A stretch of 64,000 bases of DNA from Zanthoxylum bungeanum. Taxonomy: Eukaryota > Streptophyta > Magnoliopsida > Sapindales > Rutaceae. Below the pieces are notes generated by a model, which made no database searches, was not told the origin of the DNA, and saw nothing but the letters and a program-made list of their open reading frames with translations. Every line of letters starts with the position of its first letter. The first letter of the stretch is position 1. A program made the position numbers and the translations under genes. The DNA is taken from positions 88,122 to 152,121 of the forward strand of contig SKCR01034767.1 in assembly GCA_019454045.1 (NCBI GenBank), written 5' to 3'. Shown in pieces: positions 47,030 to 60,639 of this stretch.

Positions 47030-47960
47030 AATACTGTTTCAATCTGTCCACATTGATTGGTTTGGTGAACTCATTCCCTTCTAAATCTGACAGTTTCACT
47101 GCCCCATTTCCCATCACTTTCTTGACTATGTAGGGTCCTTCCCAGTTAGGTCTGAACTTTCATCTCGGGTCTGTTCTCGACGGATTTGATTGCTTAAGTA
47201 CCAGATCACCCTTTCTAATCTTAGTAGGACGCACCTTCTTGTTTAATGCTCGAGCCAACCTCTTCTGGTATAACTGTATATGATGTAGGGGCTTCATTCT
47301 CTTTTCATCTAGTAATGCTAACTGTTCAAATCTCTCGCTCATTCTTGTTCAGGTAACTCTACTTCTACTAATACACGCATAGACTCCATCTCAACTTCCA
47401 CTGGAAAACCTGCTTCCATTGCGTAGACCAAAGAGTAAGGCGTGGCTCTCGTTGATGTTCTTACAGAAGTTCTGAATCCCCACAGGGCGTATGGTAGCTT
47501 GTCAGCCCAATCTTTATAGTTTTCCGTCATTTAGGCGAATATCTTCTATATTGTCTTATTGGCTGCCTCGACTGCCCCATTTACCTACGGTCTATAAGGT
47601 GACAATTTGTGATGTCTTATCCCATACTTCTTTAGCATTATCTTCGTTTCTCCTTGAAACTGAACTCCGTTGCCTATTACTACGTGATGCGGTATTCCAT
47701 ACCGACATATGAGGTTCCAAGCTATGAACTTTGCCATCTGCTTTGCTGTAACATTATGAAATGACTCGGTTTCCATCCATTTTGAAAAATAGTCTACTGC
47801 CACTACTATGAAGTGATGTCCATTCGATGTGTGCGGTCGAATTTTTCCGATCATATCAATTCCCATGCTGAGAAAGGCCACGGGTCTGACAGGCCGTGCA
47901 ACTCTGTGTGAGGCAAAAGGTTCAAGTTGTCGTGCGCTTGACAATCGTGACAATATTTTA
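47030..47960 (-). pseudogene. integrase pseudogene of T1
   Basis: Minus strand. The core reads DMIGKIRPHTSNGHHFIVVA then DYFSKWMETE, with LICRYGIPHHVV. The second catalytic position reads IGNG where SDNG is usual, so the aspartate is replaced by glycine. A stop follows YRP near 47585, before the expected glutamate region. The C-terminal part continues through DKLPYALWGFRTSVRTST (47530-47339), KRLARALNKKV (47342-47160) and a GPYIVKKVMGNGAVKL domain ending near 47035. It would integrate T1 DNA; this copy could not. Confidence 0.85.
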
Positions 47961-48114
47961 CCACATTCGCACAGTCAGCTTCCATGGTCGACTAGTAGAA
48001 GCATTATCTTACTATTTTGTGAGACAAATTCAATCCATTCATGTACATTCCACATACTCCATCATGTACTTCTTCCATTACCTTCTAAGCCTCTTCTTTT
48101 CTTAAACACTTCAG

Positions 48115-48860
48115 CTAGATGCCATTCGCTTGTCTCTTGTATAGTTCTCCCTTCAAACTCACATATTGAGAAGCCAACTTCTGAATGGCTATCCTGTCCT
48201 TTCTACTTGCTTCTTTCGGAAGTTCCCCGTGTTCCAGGTATCTCTGAATGTCATAGTACCAAGGTTTCCCATCATTGACTTCTATTTCCAAGACCCTTTC
48301 TATCTCATAGACAGGTCTGCTTGCCGTTGTCAACACTAGAGGTCTCATCAGCAACTTATCTGGATTTTCCCAAGTTACGACTAGTTTAGCTAACGCATCT
48401 GCCATTTGGTTCTCTTCTCGCGGCAAGTGCTGGAATTTACAATCGGGGAAAGCCTGTGCCAGATTCCTGAGGTGGAATAGGTAGGGTTTCAACCGTTCTT
48501 CCTTCAATTTCCATTCTTCTTGCATCTATCGGACAACCAATATCGAGTCTCCGTAGACTTTAACGTTATTAACTTTCAAGGTTATCAATACAGTTAGTCC
48601 AAAGGCGCATACTTCATATTCGGCCATGTTTTTGGTTACTCCGAACGTCATCTTCTTGGCTATAGGCAGTGTTTCTCCTTCGGGAGTCACTATCACAATC
48701 CTTATTCCGGCTCTTTTGTAGTTTACCGCTCCGTCGAAATACATCTTCCATCCTTGGAACGTTATTGCCTGGATTTTCTCGACTGGGAATTCAAACTTGT
48801 ATTGATCTCCTTCTATCGGTTGTAATGCGAGGAACTCTGCTACGGCTCACCCTTTGATTA
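48115..48860 (-). pseudogene. second (archaeal-type) RNase H of T1 and linker
   Basis: Minus strand. WKMYFDGAVNYKRAGIRIV carries the first acidic residue, MAEYEVCAFGL the glutamate and VYGDSILVV a further aspartate. After a TAG (near 48527) the frame continues as the C-terminal helix region (NQMADALAKL), then a linker to integrase ending near 48115. A second RNase H between the RT-linked one and integrase is the diagnostic feature of the Tat/Ogre lineage. One stop divides the domain. Confidence 0.85.
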
Positions 48861-50418
48861 CTTTAGTAATGAGGTACTCAATATCAAACTCTGTCAGCAA
48901 CACCAACCATCTGCCTAACTTCCCTACTAGCGAAGGCACCGAATGCAGATACTTCAACGAATTATCCTTTGCTACTACCTGGATCTTGTAGGATTGGAAA
49001 TAATGATGTAATTTTATGGACGCCCAAACTACTGCCAAACAGATCTTCTCAACTTCTTGATAGCGGGCCTCATACGGGAGCATCTTCTTACTAAGGTAGA
49101 AGACTGCATGCTCGACCCTGTCTCATCTGCTTGTACCATCATCACCCCCAGCGCTTCGGGTTCTATGGCCAAATACAGTACCAAGGGTTTGCCCAGTCTT
49201 GGAGGTTTCAAGATAGAAGGTTTCACTAGGTATTCCTTGACTTTTTCGAAGGCTTCTTGGCATTGCTCATTCCATTTCACTGGCTGGTCCTTCCTCAATA
49301 ATTTGAAGATAGGCTCGCATACTAACGTCAACTTGGCGATGAACCGACTTATGTACTGAATTTTTTCGAGGAATGCTCTAACTTCTTTCTCCGTCTTCGG
49401 CGTAGGCATCTCGGTAATCGCTTTGATCTTCTCAGGGTCTACTTCTATTCCTCCCATTCTCAGGGTGTGCCTTCGCAGTTTGCCTGACGTTACCCTGAAC
49501 ACGCACTTATTGGGATTTACTCGTAGGTATTTGTCAACTTGTTTAAGGAACGTCTCCAGTGCTTCTATGTGTCCACTTCTTGTCTCTGACTTCACCATCA
49601 TGTCGTCCACATATACCTCAATCTCTTTATGCATCAAGTCATGGAATAATATAGGGACCATCCGTTGATAAGTAGCTCTTGCATTCTTAAGTCCAAACGA
49701 CATCACCTTGTAACAATACGTACCCCATTTCATGACAAAGGCCCTCTTATGCTTGTCTTCTTCAGCCATGTGAACTTGATTATATCCTGAGAAGCGAATG
49801 AGTACATGGCAAATAAAGTTGTACTATCAACCAATACGTCTATATGGGGTAAAGGAGAATCATCATTCGAGCAAGCTTTGTTGAGGTCTCTCTAATCCAC
49901 ACACATTCTGACCTTCCCATCATTCTTTGGTACAGGCACAATGTTTGCAAACCATTCGCGGTACTTCACTAGTTCCAGAAATCCCACATCTATCTGTTTC
50001 TTGACTTATTCTCTAATCTTCTTCACCCATTTAGGACTCATCCTTCGGAGCTTCTATTTTACTAGCCTCATGTTTGGATAAGTCGGTATCGTGTGCTGGG
50101 CAATGCTTCTGTCTACTTCGGGCATGTCTTCGTAGGACCAAGCGAATACTTTGGCATATTTGACTAACATCTCCTCTAATTTCTTCCGCTCCTCAGAGGT
50201 AATCTCACTTGCAATTAAGAACTCCTTGGGGCTTTCAAGCGTACCAAGGTTAAATGCATTTTTTTGGTTGAGTTGATGTCAAATATACTCAAGTCGTGCA
50301 AGTTGAAAAGAAGAGGCTCAGGCAAGCAAGCAAAATGAATGTCTTTATTATTAATGAATGTAAGGGTATACTCAAATAAATCAGGGAGATAAATGTCTTT
50401 GTCATCCACAGCCGGGTT
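48861..50418 (-). pseudogene. reverse transcriptase and first RNase H of T1
   Basis: Minus strand. RT fingers are readable at about 50060-49900 (YREWFANIVPVPKNDGKVRMC). The frame is open from 49769 with TYCYKVMSFGLKNARATYQR, the YVDD active site at 49613-49602, and thumb motifs (TEKEVRAFLEKIQYISRFI). RNase H runs 49230-48850 (LYLAIEPEALGVMMVQ, then EKICLAVVWASIKLHHYF). Stops and a frame overlap occur near 49770, 49060 and 48847. The 5' edge at 50418 is the A2 insertion point. Confidence 0.87.
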
Positions 50419-52712
50419 TGTTAGTGTCCTAGACATGCCACGGGATCTCTAAGCGTGATTTGTGTGTGAATAAAATCAAAAATAAGTTATGGAGGACTTA
50501 CATTGATCGGTTGAGTTCAAAATTTTTCATGGATGTTGAAGCTTCTAAGCTCATTGGTGAGTATCCCTATCACCTTCATTTGACTCCCATAATTGCTAGC
50601 TTGAACAAATGGAACAAATTTTATCTCCCAAGGAGAAATAAATTTGTTCGAGAGAGAGAGGAAGCAAATGGCCAAGACTAAACAAGGCCATTCGGCCTTC
50701 TTCAAAAGAAAGGCCAACCGACCAAATGATGAAGAAGTCATTCGACCTAATCTTCATTTGCCAGAGAGAGAGAGTAAAATATATTTGGCTTACAGCTCAT
50801 TTTCAAAATGAAATCAGTGGCCATTTAGGTTGTTTTCAGCCAATCAGAGATCAAAAGACAATTACCTTTTTTTAGTTTTGAAAAGTCAAAAAGGGGCTAT
50901 TGTTATTCTCAGCCAAAAACAAGTTCAGAGGCCATTTACACACTCTGAAAAGCAAAAGCCACTTTTGCTTATTTATCAAAGCATTAAATGGCCACTATTA
51001 CATTTTAAAGAAAAATGTCAGAGGCAAATGGCCTCTCGCCCAAAAACATTTAATGGCCATTCGGCCTAGAAATGTTTAAGGCCATTCGGCCAAAAATGCC
51101 AAGGAAAGAGAAATAAATTAATTTCCAAAATTAAATATATTGAGTGTTTCACAAGATTCCACCAAAACCCATCACTCATATCTATCACCAAAATGACTAA
51201 TGATGTAAGTGAAGTGGGCCCCACTTTAAATTCAAAATTCAAGTAGGCTTGCTCAACATACTTCGGGCTCAGATTCGTTTAATCCGATTAAACGAATTTT
51301 CCATCGCGGCATAATTAAATCCAATTTAATTAATTAATAATACCCAGTAAAATTATTACTGAAATTGCTCGTAAATTAATTCTAAATTAATTCGTTCGCT
51401 AAAATTAAAATCCAATTTAATTTCCCTTTGAAATCTGATTTCAATTAATATATCTTATCTATTATTTAGCCCAATAAAATAAATTAAATAGTAAAATCTA
51501 ATTTAACTATTAAATTTATTTTACCGATTAATTCCAAATTAAACACGTTCTCTCCTCTCGACGAATTTATTACCAGATAAATTCTCGACGTAATTAATCT
51601 TAGATTAAATCTTTCTCACTTTATTAATCCCAGATTAATATTCTCTCTCTTAATTAATCTCAGATAATATTGTTCGAGTCAAATATCATCGGTGAATCTT
51701 TGGGATGCGACCCAGGAGATCCTTTGATATGTTGGCAGTAAATTCGGTCATCGGACTATTCGAATACGTGTGTACCCGGTACCACGTACTTATTGATTTA
51801 CAAAACATGGTTGGCTTCTAGCAAAGCACCGTGCCTACCCAATTCTCCTGAAATATTCTTCTACGGAATACATGATCTTTGTCAGGCGTAGTATACATAG
51901 TATTACATATTACGATCCTGTATCGGATGTCACATGCTAGGCCTAGGGCTGGAGTTGTGTCTGCCTCGTACGAAGCATATATCGGATCACAAGCAACTAG
52001 TCACTTTATGATCGGAAAGTCATGACCTAGTCATAATTCCCCGATGGCTATAGCACTTAAAGTACCAGTTCTATATCTCTGTGTGATCATTATATCCATA
52101 TGACTGAAGTGATACTAACATCTTGACATCACACCCAATACACTACGATTCTCAATATACCCAGAAGAGGCTACATAGAACCTGTTAAAGCCCTGGACGA
52201 CCAAAACCAAAGTATATTTGTTGTCGCAAGTATTAGCGATGAAAGTCTCAGGTTAAGACCAAATACACCTACCCTGATTCGGATTCCCATAGACACATAG
52301 TCATAGTACCAATGGGATTCTGATGGGTCTATCCAGAGCAAAGGTGTTTCCGTACCATCATTAAACAGAACCTCCTATTACACTTGCATAAGTATGCAAT
52401 AGCCAAATATATGAGAAATATGTCGTTAAGCTTCCATAACACGTACAAATGTAATACTAGCCTATTCCGTATTATCGATGTCCAGTCTCGATAATACTAC
52501 GACTAAGGATATTTAATGATTAAACCTTTGTGGATTAATACTGTCTCATATCTTATAAATCCGGAACTAATCATATCACTTTTATGATTTATATATCCAA
52601 GTAATCCAATTACAAATGATAAAAGAGCAATTTCCTTTGTTATATAGTTAATTTGTACAATAACACCATGTTTTGTACAAATAGTGATACTATGGGTCAT
52701 AATTGTCCAATA
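50419..52712 (-). repeat. 3' LTR of A2
   Basis: 2294 bp. The half next to the polypurine tract matches copia A; the other end contains extra sequence with repeated GGCCATTCGGCC-like and AAATGGCC strings (about 50680-51090). Confidence 0.85.
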
Positions 52713-52726
52713 ATCTCCCACATGGC
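52713..52726 (-). other. polypurine tract of A2
   Basis: Plus-strand ATCTCCCACATGGC is the reverse of GCCATGTGGGAGAT, next to the LTR. Confidence 0.8.
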
Positions 52727-55390
52727 CTATATCCAATCACTCAGGTGTTCTACACCTGAACTATATATGGGTCGCTCAAAACCTCTACTGAGAAACAACT
52801 TTCGTCAGCGGATTTGAAAGGTTATCATCTGATGCGATTTATTCTATCATCACATCGCCAAGATGTATGATCGAACAAATCAGATGAATTAGTTGAAGTA
52901 CATACTTGGATCATTGATAAGACCGTGATTCTTTAGCCTGCACTGTAGCCTAGCTCAGCTGCTAATAGAACTACTCCTAATCAAATTAGGAATTTTATAG
53001 ATCCAAAATTACTTCTTTTGCTGCTTCAGCTGCAGTAATTTTCCGCTCTTGTTGTTATTCGGAAACAGTATCTTGCTTGGAAGATTTCCAACTCACTGTT
53101 CCATTATTCAAACTATATACATACCCTTGTAGTAACTTACAATCATTTCATCGGTTTGGAAACTTACAGTGGTGAACCTAGTTACCTCAAGTTCTTATTT
53201 CTCCATATTTTAAGAAAGCATCCTTAGTTCGTCCAAGATACTCAAAGATTTTATTTACATCAATCTAGTGACCATCACTTAGATTGGCCTGATTGTGTAT
53301 ACATGTGCTCAAGCATATGAGACATCAGGTCATGTACATATTAAAAATGCACAAATACTGATAGAGTGTCAGCAGCTTTCTAGATCTACCCCAGTAGATC
53401 TTTATTCCTTTAATAAAGCCTGCTTCTCCCAGGTATACTATGGAGAATATTTTTTTATTTATAAAAGCCAAGCTTTCACCGATTTTAGTATGGGAATGTT
53501 ATTGCTAAGAAGTAATACATCATCAACATATAGGACATTCATTGTCAGTGCGCTTCCACTAACCTTCTTATATGCACAAGAATCATATTTATTTTGAATG
53601 AAATCATATACCATTATGTTCTTAACAAAACGTTGGTTCCAAGAACGCAATGCTTGCTTCAATCCATAAATGGATCGATTTAACTTGTAAACCATATTTG
53701 TATGTTTTGGCATGACAAAACTGTCAGGATGTTGCATACAAACATCCTCCAAAAGGTTTTCGTTAAGGAAATCGGTTTTGACATCCAGCTGTCATATTTC
53801 ATAAATGAAATATACAGTTATAGCAAGCATTATCCGAATGGATTTAATCATGGAAACAGGTGGAAAACGTTTCATCGTAGTCGACACTAAGTCATTCATG
53901 ATACCCTTTCGGTACAAGCCTAGCTGTGTATATTTATATTTTGCCATCCATGTATGTCTTCCTTTAAGACACATATAGTACCAATAGGCACAATGCCTTC
54001 TGGTACATCAACCAGTATCCAAACTTGGTTGGTATACATGGAATCCATTTCAGACTTTATGGAACTTTTCCATAAAAGAAGTCGGTATCTTGTATCATTT
54101 TCTTATACGTAGTCGATTCGTGTGTATTAGAAAATTATGGTACAGTTTCATCCCTGATGAACTATTTTTGTTCCCTAAAGGAGTCGGTGCCTAGAATAGT
54201 ATTACTCTGATTTTCATCGAGTTTTACTTTCCTCCCACTTACCACTGCATATAGGAATTCCTCTTAGGAAAACCACATGGAGAGCAACAATTACATTATT
54301 CTCCTGTGAGTTGTATAAATACTATACTCTGGTTTCCTTAGGATAACCAATTATAAATAGGCACTTATCCGATTTGGGTTCTAGTTTGGTATCATCCAAA
54401 CTTATGCCCATCATTCCTAAATCTTCAGGAATGAGAAACCCGGTTTCTTTCCTGTTCATATCTAATATGAAATCTGTCTAACATATTTTAACGGAACCTT
54501 ATTCAAAATAAGTATTGCACTGTCTAATGCGTATCCTCAGAAGGAATTTGGTAGCTCTGAGCGACTCAGCTGTTTAAGTATTGTCCATCATGGTCTGACC
54601 GCAATGTTCTAATACTTTTACTGGTATGTTTTCATACTTCGTGTCGAAACCTTTTGAATTTATCAAAAGTTTCTGACTTGTGTTTCATAAAATACACATA
54701 ACCATAATGAGATGCCACATTCGTAAAGGTTATGAAGTATTCATATCCATCTCTAGCCTAACTAGACATGGGCCCACTTACGTCACTATGAACGAGGGCT
54801 AACAGATCGGTGGCATTTGCACTTTTACCAAGTAAAAGGCGTTTTAGGCACTTTGCCTAATTGAACTAGATTCGTAGACATCATTTGAATTAGAATCAAA
54901 TCTGTCCTAGTATCCACTCTTCGAAAGTGTGGATATACGAATCTTGTTAATGCATCCTAGATGAAAATGCCACAAATAAGTCTTATTTGATTTACTCAAT
55001 TTGAGCTATTTATTTGTCATGTTATATGTTTGAGATTCATTTATATTCAAAATATAAATACTGTTATTCACATCTAATGTGTATATCTCAATATCATCTT
55101 TATAAATAAAACAACTTGTGTTCTGGAATACAAAGGTATACCCGTAACGGGTTAAACTAGATACAGAGATAATGTTACTAGTCAAACTAGATACATTATA
55201 ACAGTCTCCTAGTTTAAGTACATGCCCAAATGGCAGTTCCAAAACTTAGGTTTTTACGGCCCAAACAGCGACTCTCATCCCGTTTTTGACTTGTAGCTCG
55301 ATCTCATCTGAAGCCAGTTTCCTGCTTATCAGCAGATTTTGCACATCAGTACATATATTCATGTACCATATCTAGTATCAAAAATCCAAT
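52727..55390 (-). pseudogene. pol: pol pseudogene of A2
   Basis: Minus strand, in copia order. Protease remnant near 55390-55260. GAG-pre-integrase is open at 55242-55006 (LKLGDCYNVSSLTSNIISVS, SQTYNMTN). Integrase is recognisable only as short matches through 54960-54180. RT is open at 53752-53459 with YKLNRSIYGLKQALRSWNQR and a preserved YVDD. RNase H is heavily broken (53300-52740). Dozens of stops and indels; no part could make a working enzyme. Confidence 0.85.
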
Positions 55391-55391
55391 T

Positions 55392-55729
55392 TTAAAACCA
55401 GTAGTGAACACGTTTATAACAAATATCCTCGAAGCCGGAACCTTGTCCCGCCTTCACTTTCTTCATGTCTGACTTGTCCATACAGTAGTCACACTTATAG
55501 TGACCCTGTTTGCCACAATTTAGGCAGACAACTTGGGATATGTCCTTTTTAGAAGCTCTATCTATCCATAACGAATTGAGCACTAAAGTTATCATCACAA
55601 TGAGTCTTCATAAGCTCATGCTCTACTATTCACTCAACTCCGGGCTCATACTCGAGAGGTTCTACTCCCAATTTGAAAATTAAAGTCGTTCCCCAGGATT
55701 ATTTCCTTTGACGCTAATCTTTCAGTCAT
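55392..55729 (-). pseudogene. gag: gag pseudogene of A2 with a large internal deletion
   Basis: The start codon is the minus-strand ATG at 55729-55727, in the same ATCAAGATGACTG context as copia A. A zinc knuckle (CLNCGKQGHYKCDYC, spacing altered) lies near 55540-55495. Only about 190 bp separate them, against 750 bp in copia A, so some 560 bp of gag core is lost. Confidence 0.8.
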
Positions 55730-58010
55730 CTTGATTGCTATAGTCCAACTATCCAATCAACGATTTCAGGTACAATTAAATATAATGATTACTATAGTCT
55801 AACTATATAATCAACTACAATTAATTAGTTACATTCAAATGTATTGATTACCATAAACCAATTATATAACCAACAACAAATGAAGTAGTTTGAATATAGT
55901 CCAACTGTTTAATTAAAACAACAATTGAATATTAGTCCAACTAATATATTTAATAATTAATGACGAAAGATGAAATGAGTGCGTATTAGCAAGTATTTAA
56001 ATGAAATTGCAAATTTAATACTTACCTCCCACTATTTTTCGGCGAGCGTCTAACCCTCTATGGAGTACTCGGGAAACCTAATTTCCTAATGAGCTGGGAT
56101 CCCGTTAAAAGATACATAACCTTGACTTTGGCCAATAAGTTGTATAAAATTTAACTAAGTAGATCTCGAAGATCAATTGGATCTCATCCAATTCCTAGAT
56201 CCAGTAGATGGACCTCCAAGTCTGAAACATAAATATAATATATATGCCAATATATCCAATATATTTTCCTAACTTTTTCCTCAGAATCAACTAAGCATTG
56301 GCTTTGGCACAACAAGCTTAATGATTCCAGTTAAGCGGGACCCATTGACTTTGGAAAGCTTCGTAATCGATGTCGATGGACAAGAAGTGACCATGACTTT
56401 GCCCACAAATCACAACTTGGACAAGACACGCGGTATGGAACAAAGCCTTCATGATTCAAACACATCCGTGATGGAGAAAGGTCTTGACTTTGGCTAACAA
56501 ACCAGTGCCAATCTTGGATATTGATAATGAATCACTCAATGGAAGGAAAGTGCTTAATATTTGTTGAGGGTTTTTCACGTAATTGGCAACCAATTAATTA
56601 TCTTAGATTAGGTCTCATCATACACCCTTAAGCATGCATTCTAAAAGCATAATAAGGCACGATAAAATAATAATGATATGCGGATGGATATATAATACAA
56701 TTTGTTCCCAGAACAAATCTCTCCCTCTCCTCTCTCCCGCAAACATTATTCTTACTTTTACCCAATTACATAATGCTTCTATAGAAACCTCATTTACATT
56801 GAAGGGAATTGGTGAGAAGAGAAATGCAATGAGAAAAGAGCTAATAGGCTGGACACGTAGGTTCAATTTAATAAATTCTAAATTTACTATAATAATTTCC
56901 AAAATTGCCCTCACCCTTCTAATATCCATCCGATATGCATTATTCATACATACAACCAAGTATTCACACAAATCATGTTATTCAATCAATCTAATCCAAT
57001 TAATTAATCATTGATTAATGACCATCCAATGTTCATACAACGATTTGATTTGCTCGAGTTGAACTCGTTTAAGAATAACTACTCAAAGTAAGTATTATTG
57101 AATTATATCGAACTATAATTTTAAATCCAATTTAAATTGTATCCAGTACTAATTCATATTTTAATTCTAAATTAAATAATTACACTTATTTATGTGCCTT
57201 AAAGACTTAGATTCAAAATCCAATCTTAATGGGTCTCAAAGGCCTAATTAGTATCCAATATTGTTTAATTAAAGTCCAATGGGCTTTTAATTAATTTTTT
57301 AGGCTTGAGCTTTCGGTCAAAAATGAATCTAACCCATAATGCCTAGGCCCATTAGGAATCACCTTATGTCATAGATCAATTTTGGCCCATTAGGCCTAAT
57401 TAAATTATTAAATGCCCAATAGTCATATTTTGGACTTTATGAAAATGGTTTAGGCCCAAATATAATCCAAGACTAAAATTTGGCCCAACCAAGTCCATTA
57501 GCCCAAATATAACAATTAAATTAATACAACATTCCAATTTATATATTAATTCAATTAAAGTCCAATCACCATAATTAATTAATTAACCTAATATTTCTAA
57601 AACATTAATTTAATCAAATTAATCATGCCTAATTCCCACATTCATGTCCAACACAAAATTGGGTTAAAATCAATTCTATAACATGCTTCACATCTCACGA
57701 CAATACATGAAATTAACATCCAATTTTGATTTCATTCTAACTAAATCAACAATTAATATTCAATTTCATGTGAATCAACATATCCAATTGTTTAATTCAA
57801 AAAAATTAACCATGAGCTTCCTAGGGTAATTTTCGGCCAAACATGGATTTTGGGGATTTTTGATCTAATCAATTTATCACAAATACAATGATATAAAAAT
57901 CTAATTCAACATCATATAAACTCAACCAAATCATCAATTTAGGCAAAATCAAGCTCCAAGCCAAAAATACCAAATTAAAGTCCATGAACCCTAGAAATTC
58001 AAATCATGCC
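55730..58010 (-). other. untranslated leader of A2
   Basis: 2.28 kb, homologous to 37157-39381. Retains decayed copies of the spaced repeat. The frame at 56634-57014 is antisense to the leader and has no recognisable domain. Confidence 0.75.
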
Positions 58011-58019
58011 TGATACCAT
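58011..58019 (-). other. primer binding site of A2, decayed
   Basis: Plus-strand TGATACCAT is the reverse of ATGGTATCA; the following AGAGCC is mutated. Confidence 0.7.
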
Positions 58020-59596
58020 TATTAGTGTCCTAGACATACCACGGGATCTCTAAGCGTGATTCGTGTGTGAATAAAATCAAAAATAAGTTGCGGAGGACTT
58101 ACATTGATCGGTTGAGTTCAAAACTTTTCATGGATGTTGAAGCTTCCAAGCTCATGGGTGAGTATCCCTATCACCTTCATTTGACTCCCATAAATGCTAG
58201 CTTGAACAAATGAAACAAATTTTATCACCCAAGGAGAAATAAATTTATCCAAGAGAGAGAGGAAGCAAATGGCCAAGATTAAACAAGGCCATTCGGCCTT
58301 CTTCAAAAGAAAGACCAACCAGCCAGAGAGAGAGCAAAATATATTTGGCTTGCAGCTCATTTCAAAATGAAATCAGTGGCCATTTAGGTTGCTTTCAACC
58401 AATCAGAGATCAAAAACCAATTACCTTTTTTAGGTTTGAAAAGTCAAAAATGGGCTATTCTCATTCTCGGCCAAAAATAAGTTCAGAGGCCATTTACTCA
58501 CTCTGAAAAGAAAAAGCCACTTTTGCTTATTTATCAAAGCATTAAATGGCCACTATTACCTTTTAAAGAAAAATATCATAGGCAAATAGCCTCTGCCCAA
58601 AACATTTAATGGTCATTCGGCCAAGAGATGTTGAAGGCCATTCGTCCAAAATGCCATGGAGAAAGAAATAAATTAATTTCCAAAATTAAATATATTGAGT
58701 GTTTCACAAGATTCCACCAAAACCCATCACTCATATCTATCACCAAAATGACTAATGATGTAAGTGAAGTGGGCCCCATGTTAAATTCAAAATTCAAGTG
58801 GGCTTGCTCAACACACTTCAGGCTCGGATTCATTTAATCCGATTAAACGAATTTTCGGCCATGGCATAATTAAATCCAATTTAATTAAATAATAATACCC
58901 AGTAAAATTATTACGGAAATTGCTCGTAAATTAATTCCAAATTAATTCGTTCGCTAAAATTAAAATCAAATTTAATTTCCTGTTTATAGACATTGTATTT
59001 TCGCATGCGAAACCCGATGATGAGTCTCAGTTGGAGGCACTACCTTTTTAGTTAAGGATATTGCGGGAAACAGTCGTCGGAAGGGAATCGGTATTTTGTT
59101 AGATTCTTATTCACTTGTTTAGCGTCAAGCTCACTTGTCGGACCTCCATCTAGAGTACCTTTAGCCTAAAACCCGCAAGCCCACACACCTAACCCACTCA
59201 CCAAACTAAACCCACCAACCAAAGGCCCACACGCCCACATCAGGCCCACACGCCCATTCACCTAATACACACCCAAATTAAATCAAATATTAAGTTAAAT
59301 ATTAATTAGATAATGTAATTAATTAAATAATAATTAAATCCTTTACCAAATTAAATAAAAATAAAATAAAATCATGTCTAATTTAAACAAATCAAATATG
59401 TTATATACCTAAATTAAAGAAGATGATATACCTAATTAAAATCAATCATAACAAATTAAAAGTATTGACTTCCTAATCTAGCCAAGCCATGTCCCCCAAT
59501 GAAACCCATTGCTTTCCTTGTCTAGCACTAAATCATATCCTAATTGAATGCACCAAATCCCTTCCTTGTGAGACAAGGTGAAGCCCTAACTCTTCT

Positions 59597-59606
59597 CTAT
59601 ATAAAC
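59597..59606 (+). promoter_or_regulatory. TATA box of S3
   Basis: CTATATAAAC followed after about 35 bp by a CT-rich stretch. S1 and S2 have TATA-like sequences at the matching place on the minus strand. The open frame at 59544-59915 spans this promoter and is not a gene. Confidence 0.65.
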
Positions 59607-60445
59607 AACACCAAACCAAAGCCATTACTCCTCTCCACTCTCTCTGACACACGCCCACACAGAAAAAAAAAATACAAGAAAGACTTAGCAATCCACGCCC
59701 AAGACAAGTACGAAACAACAAAAAAATTTCTCTCCTACACCTCCTTCAATAACCGAACAAACCACCCCCCTCCAAGTCCCTCCATAGCCGAATACACAGC
59801 CCCATGCCACATCCTTAGGACACGCAAATGCAGCCCCATATCACCGAAAACAGTAGCCCATAGGCCTCTCCATTACCGAAAACTGCAGTCCACAAAACTG
59901 CACCATTTAACATAAAAAACTGCACTATTTAACCATAAAAAATAGCAGTAATTTAACCCCTAAAACAGCAGCCAATCCACTTAAAACAGTCCCTAAAAAC
60001 CTTAAAACAGTAACATAAAAAACTGCACTCAAAGCCTCCTTAAAACCGCAAAAACAGCAACCCAAACCCCCCTAAAAAACGCTAAAACATTAACCTTAAA
60101 GACCTGAAATAGTGAGCAGAAAATACAGAGAAAGTAGCTGCAAAACAGAAGCCAAATAGCGAGCAAAACAGTGAGTAATAATGTTAAACTAGTGAACCGG
60201 AGAAGTTGAGGAACTTTACCCTTCCGATCTCCGTGAAACGCAATTCCGAAAGTCGGCAAAAAGGTTAAACCTGAGGGTATTTTTCACACTTGTTTTCTGT
60301 TTTATTTTTATTATTTATTGAGTTTTGTTCGCATGATTATTATGTTAAAATGCATGGTGTGGCCCTTGAGTAGAAAAATATGCGTGTATTATGAATATGA
60401 TGTGTGTTGTGGCCTTTGAGTAAAATGAAAAATGTGTCGCCTCTT

Positions 60446-60541
60446 GTGGTATATAGGATGGAAACCCGGACGTAAATTTCATAGCCGATTCCAAATGGAC
60501 GGTAGTATGATCTGCACTCGGGATACAACTCCACGTACCAC
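60446..60541 (+). other. 96-bp inverted-end module, copy 6 (S3)
   Basis: GTGGTATATAGG to CCACGTACCAC, exactly 96 bp, here in plus sense like its host element. It lies about 850 bp downstream of the TATA box and just before the tandem block. Confidence 0.8.
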
Positions 60542-60639
60542 TTGAGCAAACGGCGCATATTTTGTTTTATGTTGTTTTGATGTATTTATTATTCATTATT
60601 TAATTTTCGCATATTATTTGTTCGTGTAATGATATGATC

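Larger units (their letters stand above)
45308..50418 (-). mobile_element. Tat/Ogre-lineage Ty3 element T1, main part
   Basis: On the minus strand: RT, RNase H, a second archaeal-type RNase H, integrase, then a 3' non-coding region with two minisatellites and a conserved block. The dual RNase H defines the Tat lineage. The element is interrupted by A2 and continues upstream at 63471-64000. It is cut at 45308 by copia A; its 3' LTR is not in the window. All coding parts carry stops or frameshifts. Confidence 0.88.

Noticed and set aside
59544..59915. A 123-codon open frame in S3
   Set aside because: It spans the TATA box and CT-rich start of the LTR-like element; proline/threonine-rich low-complexity translation without a recognisable domain.
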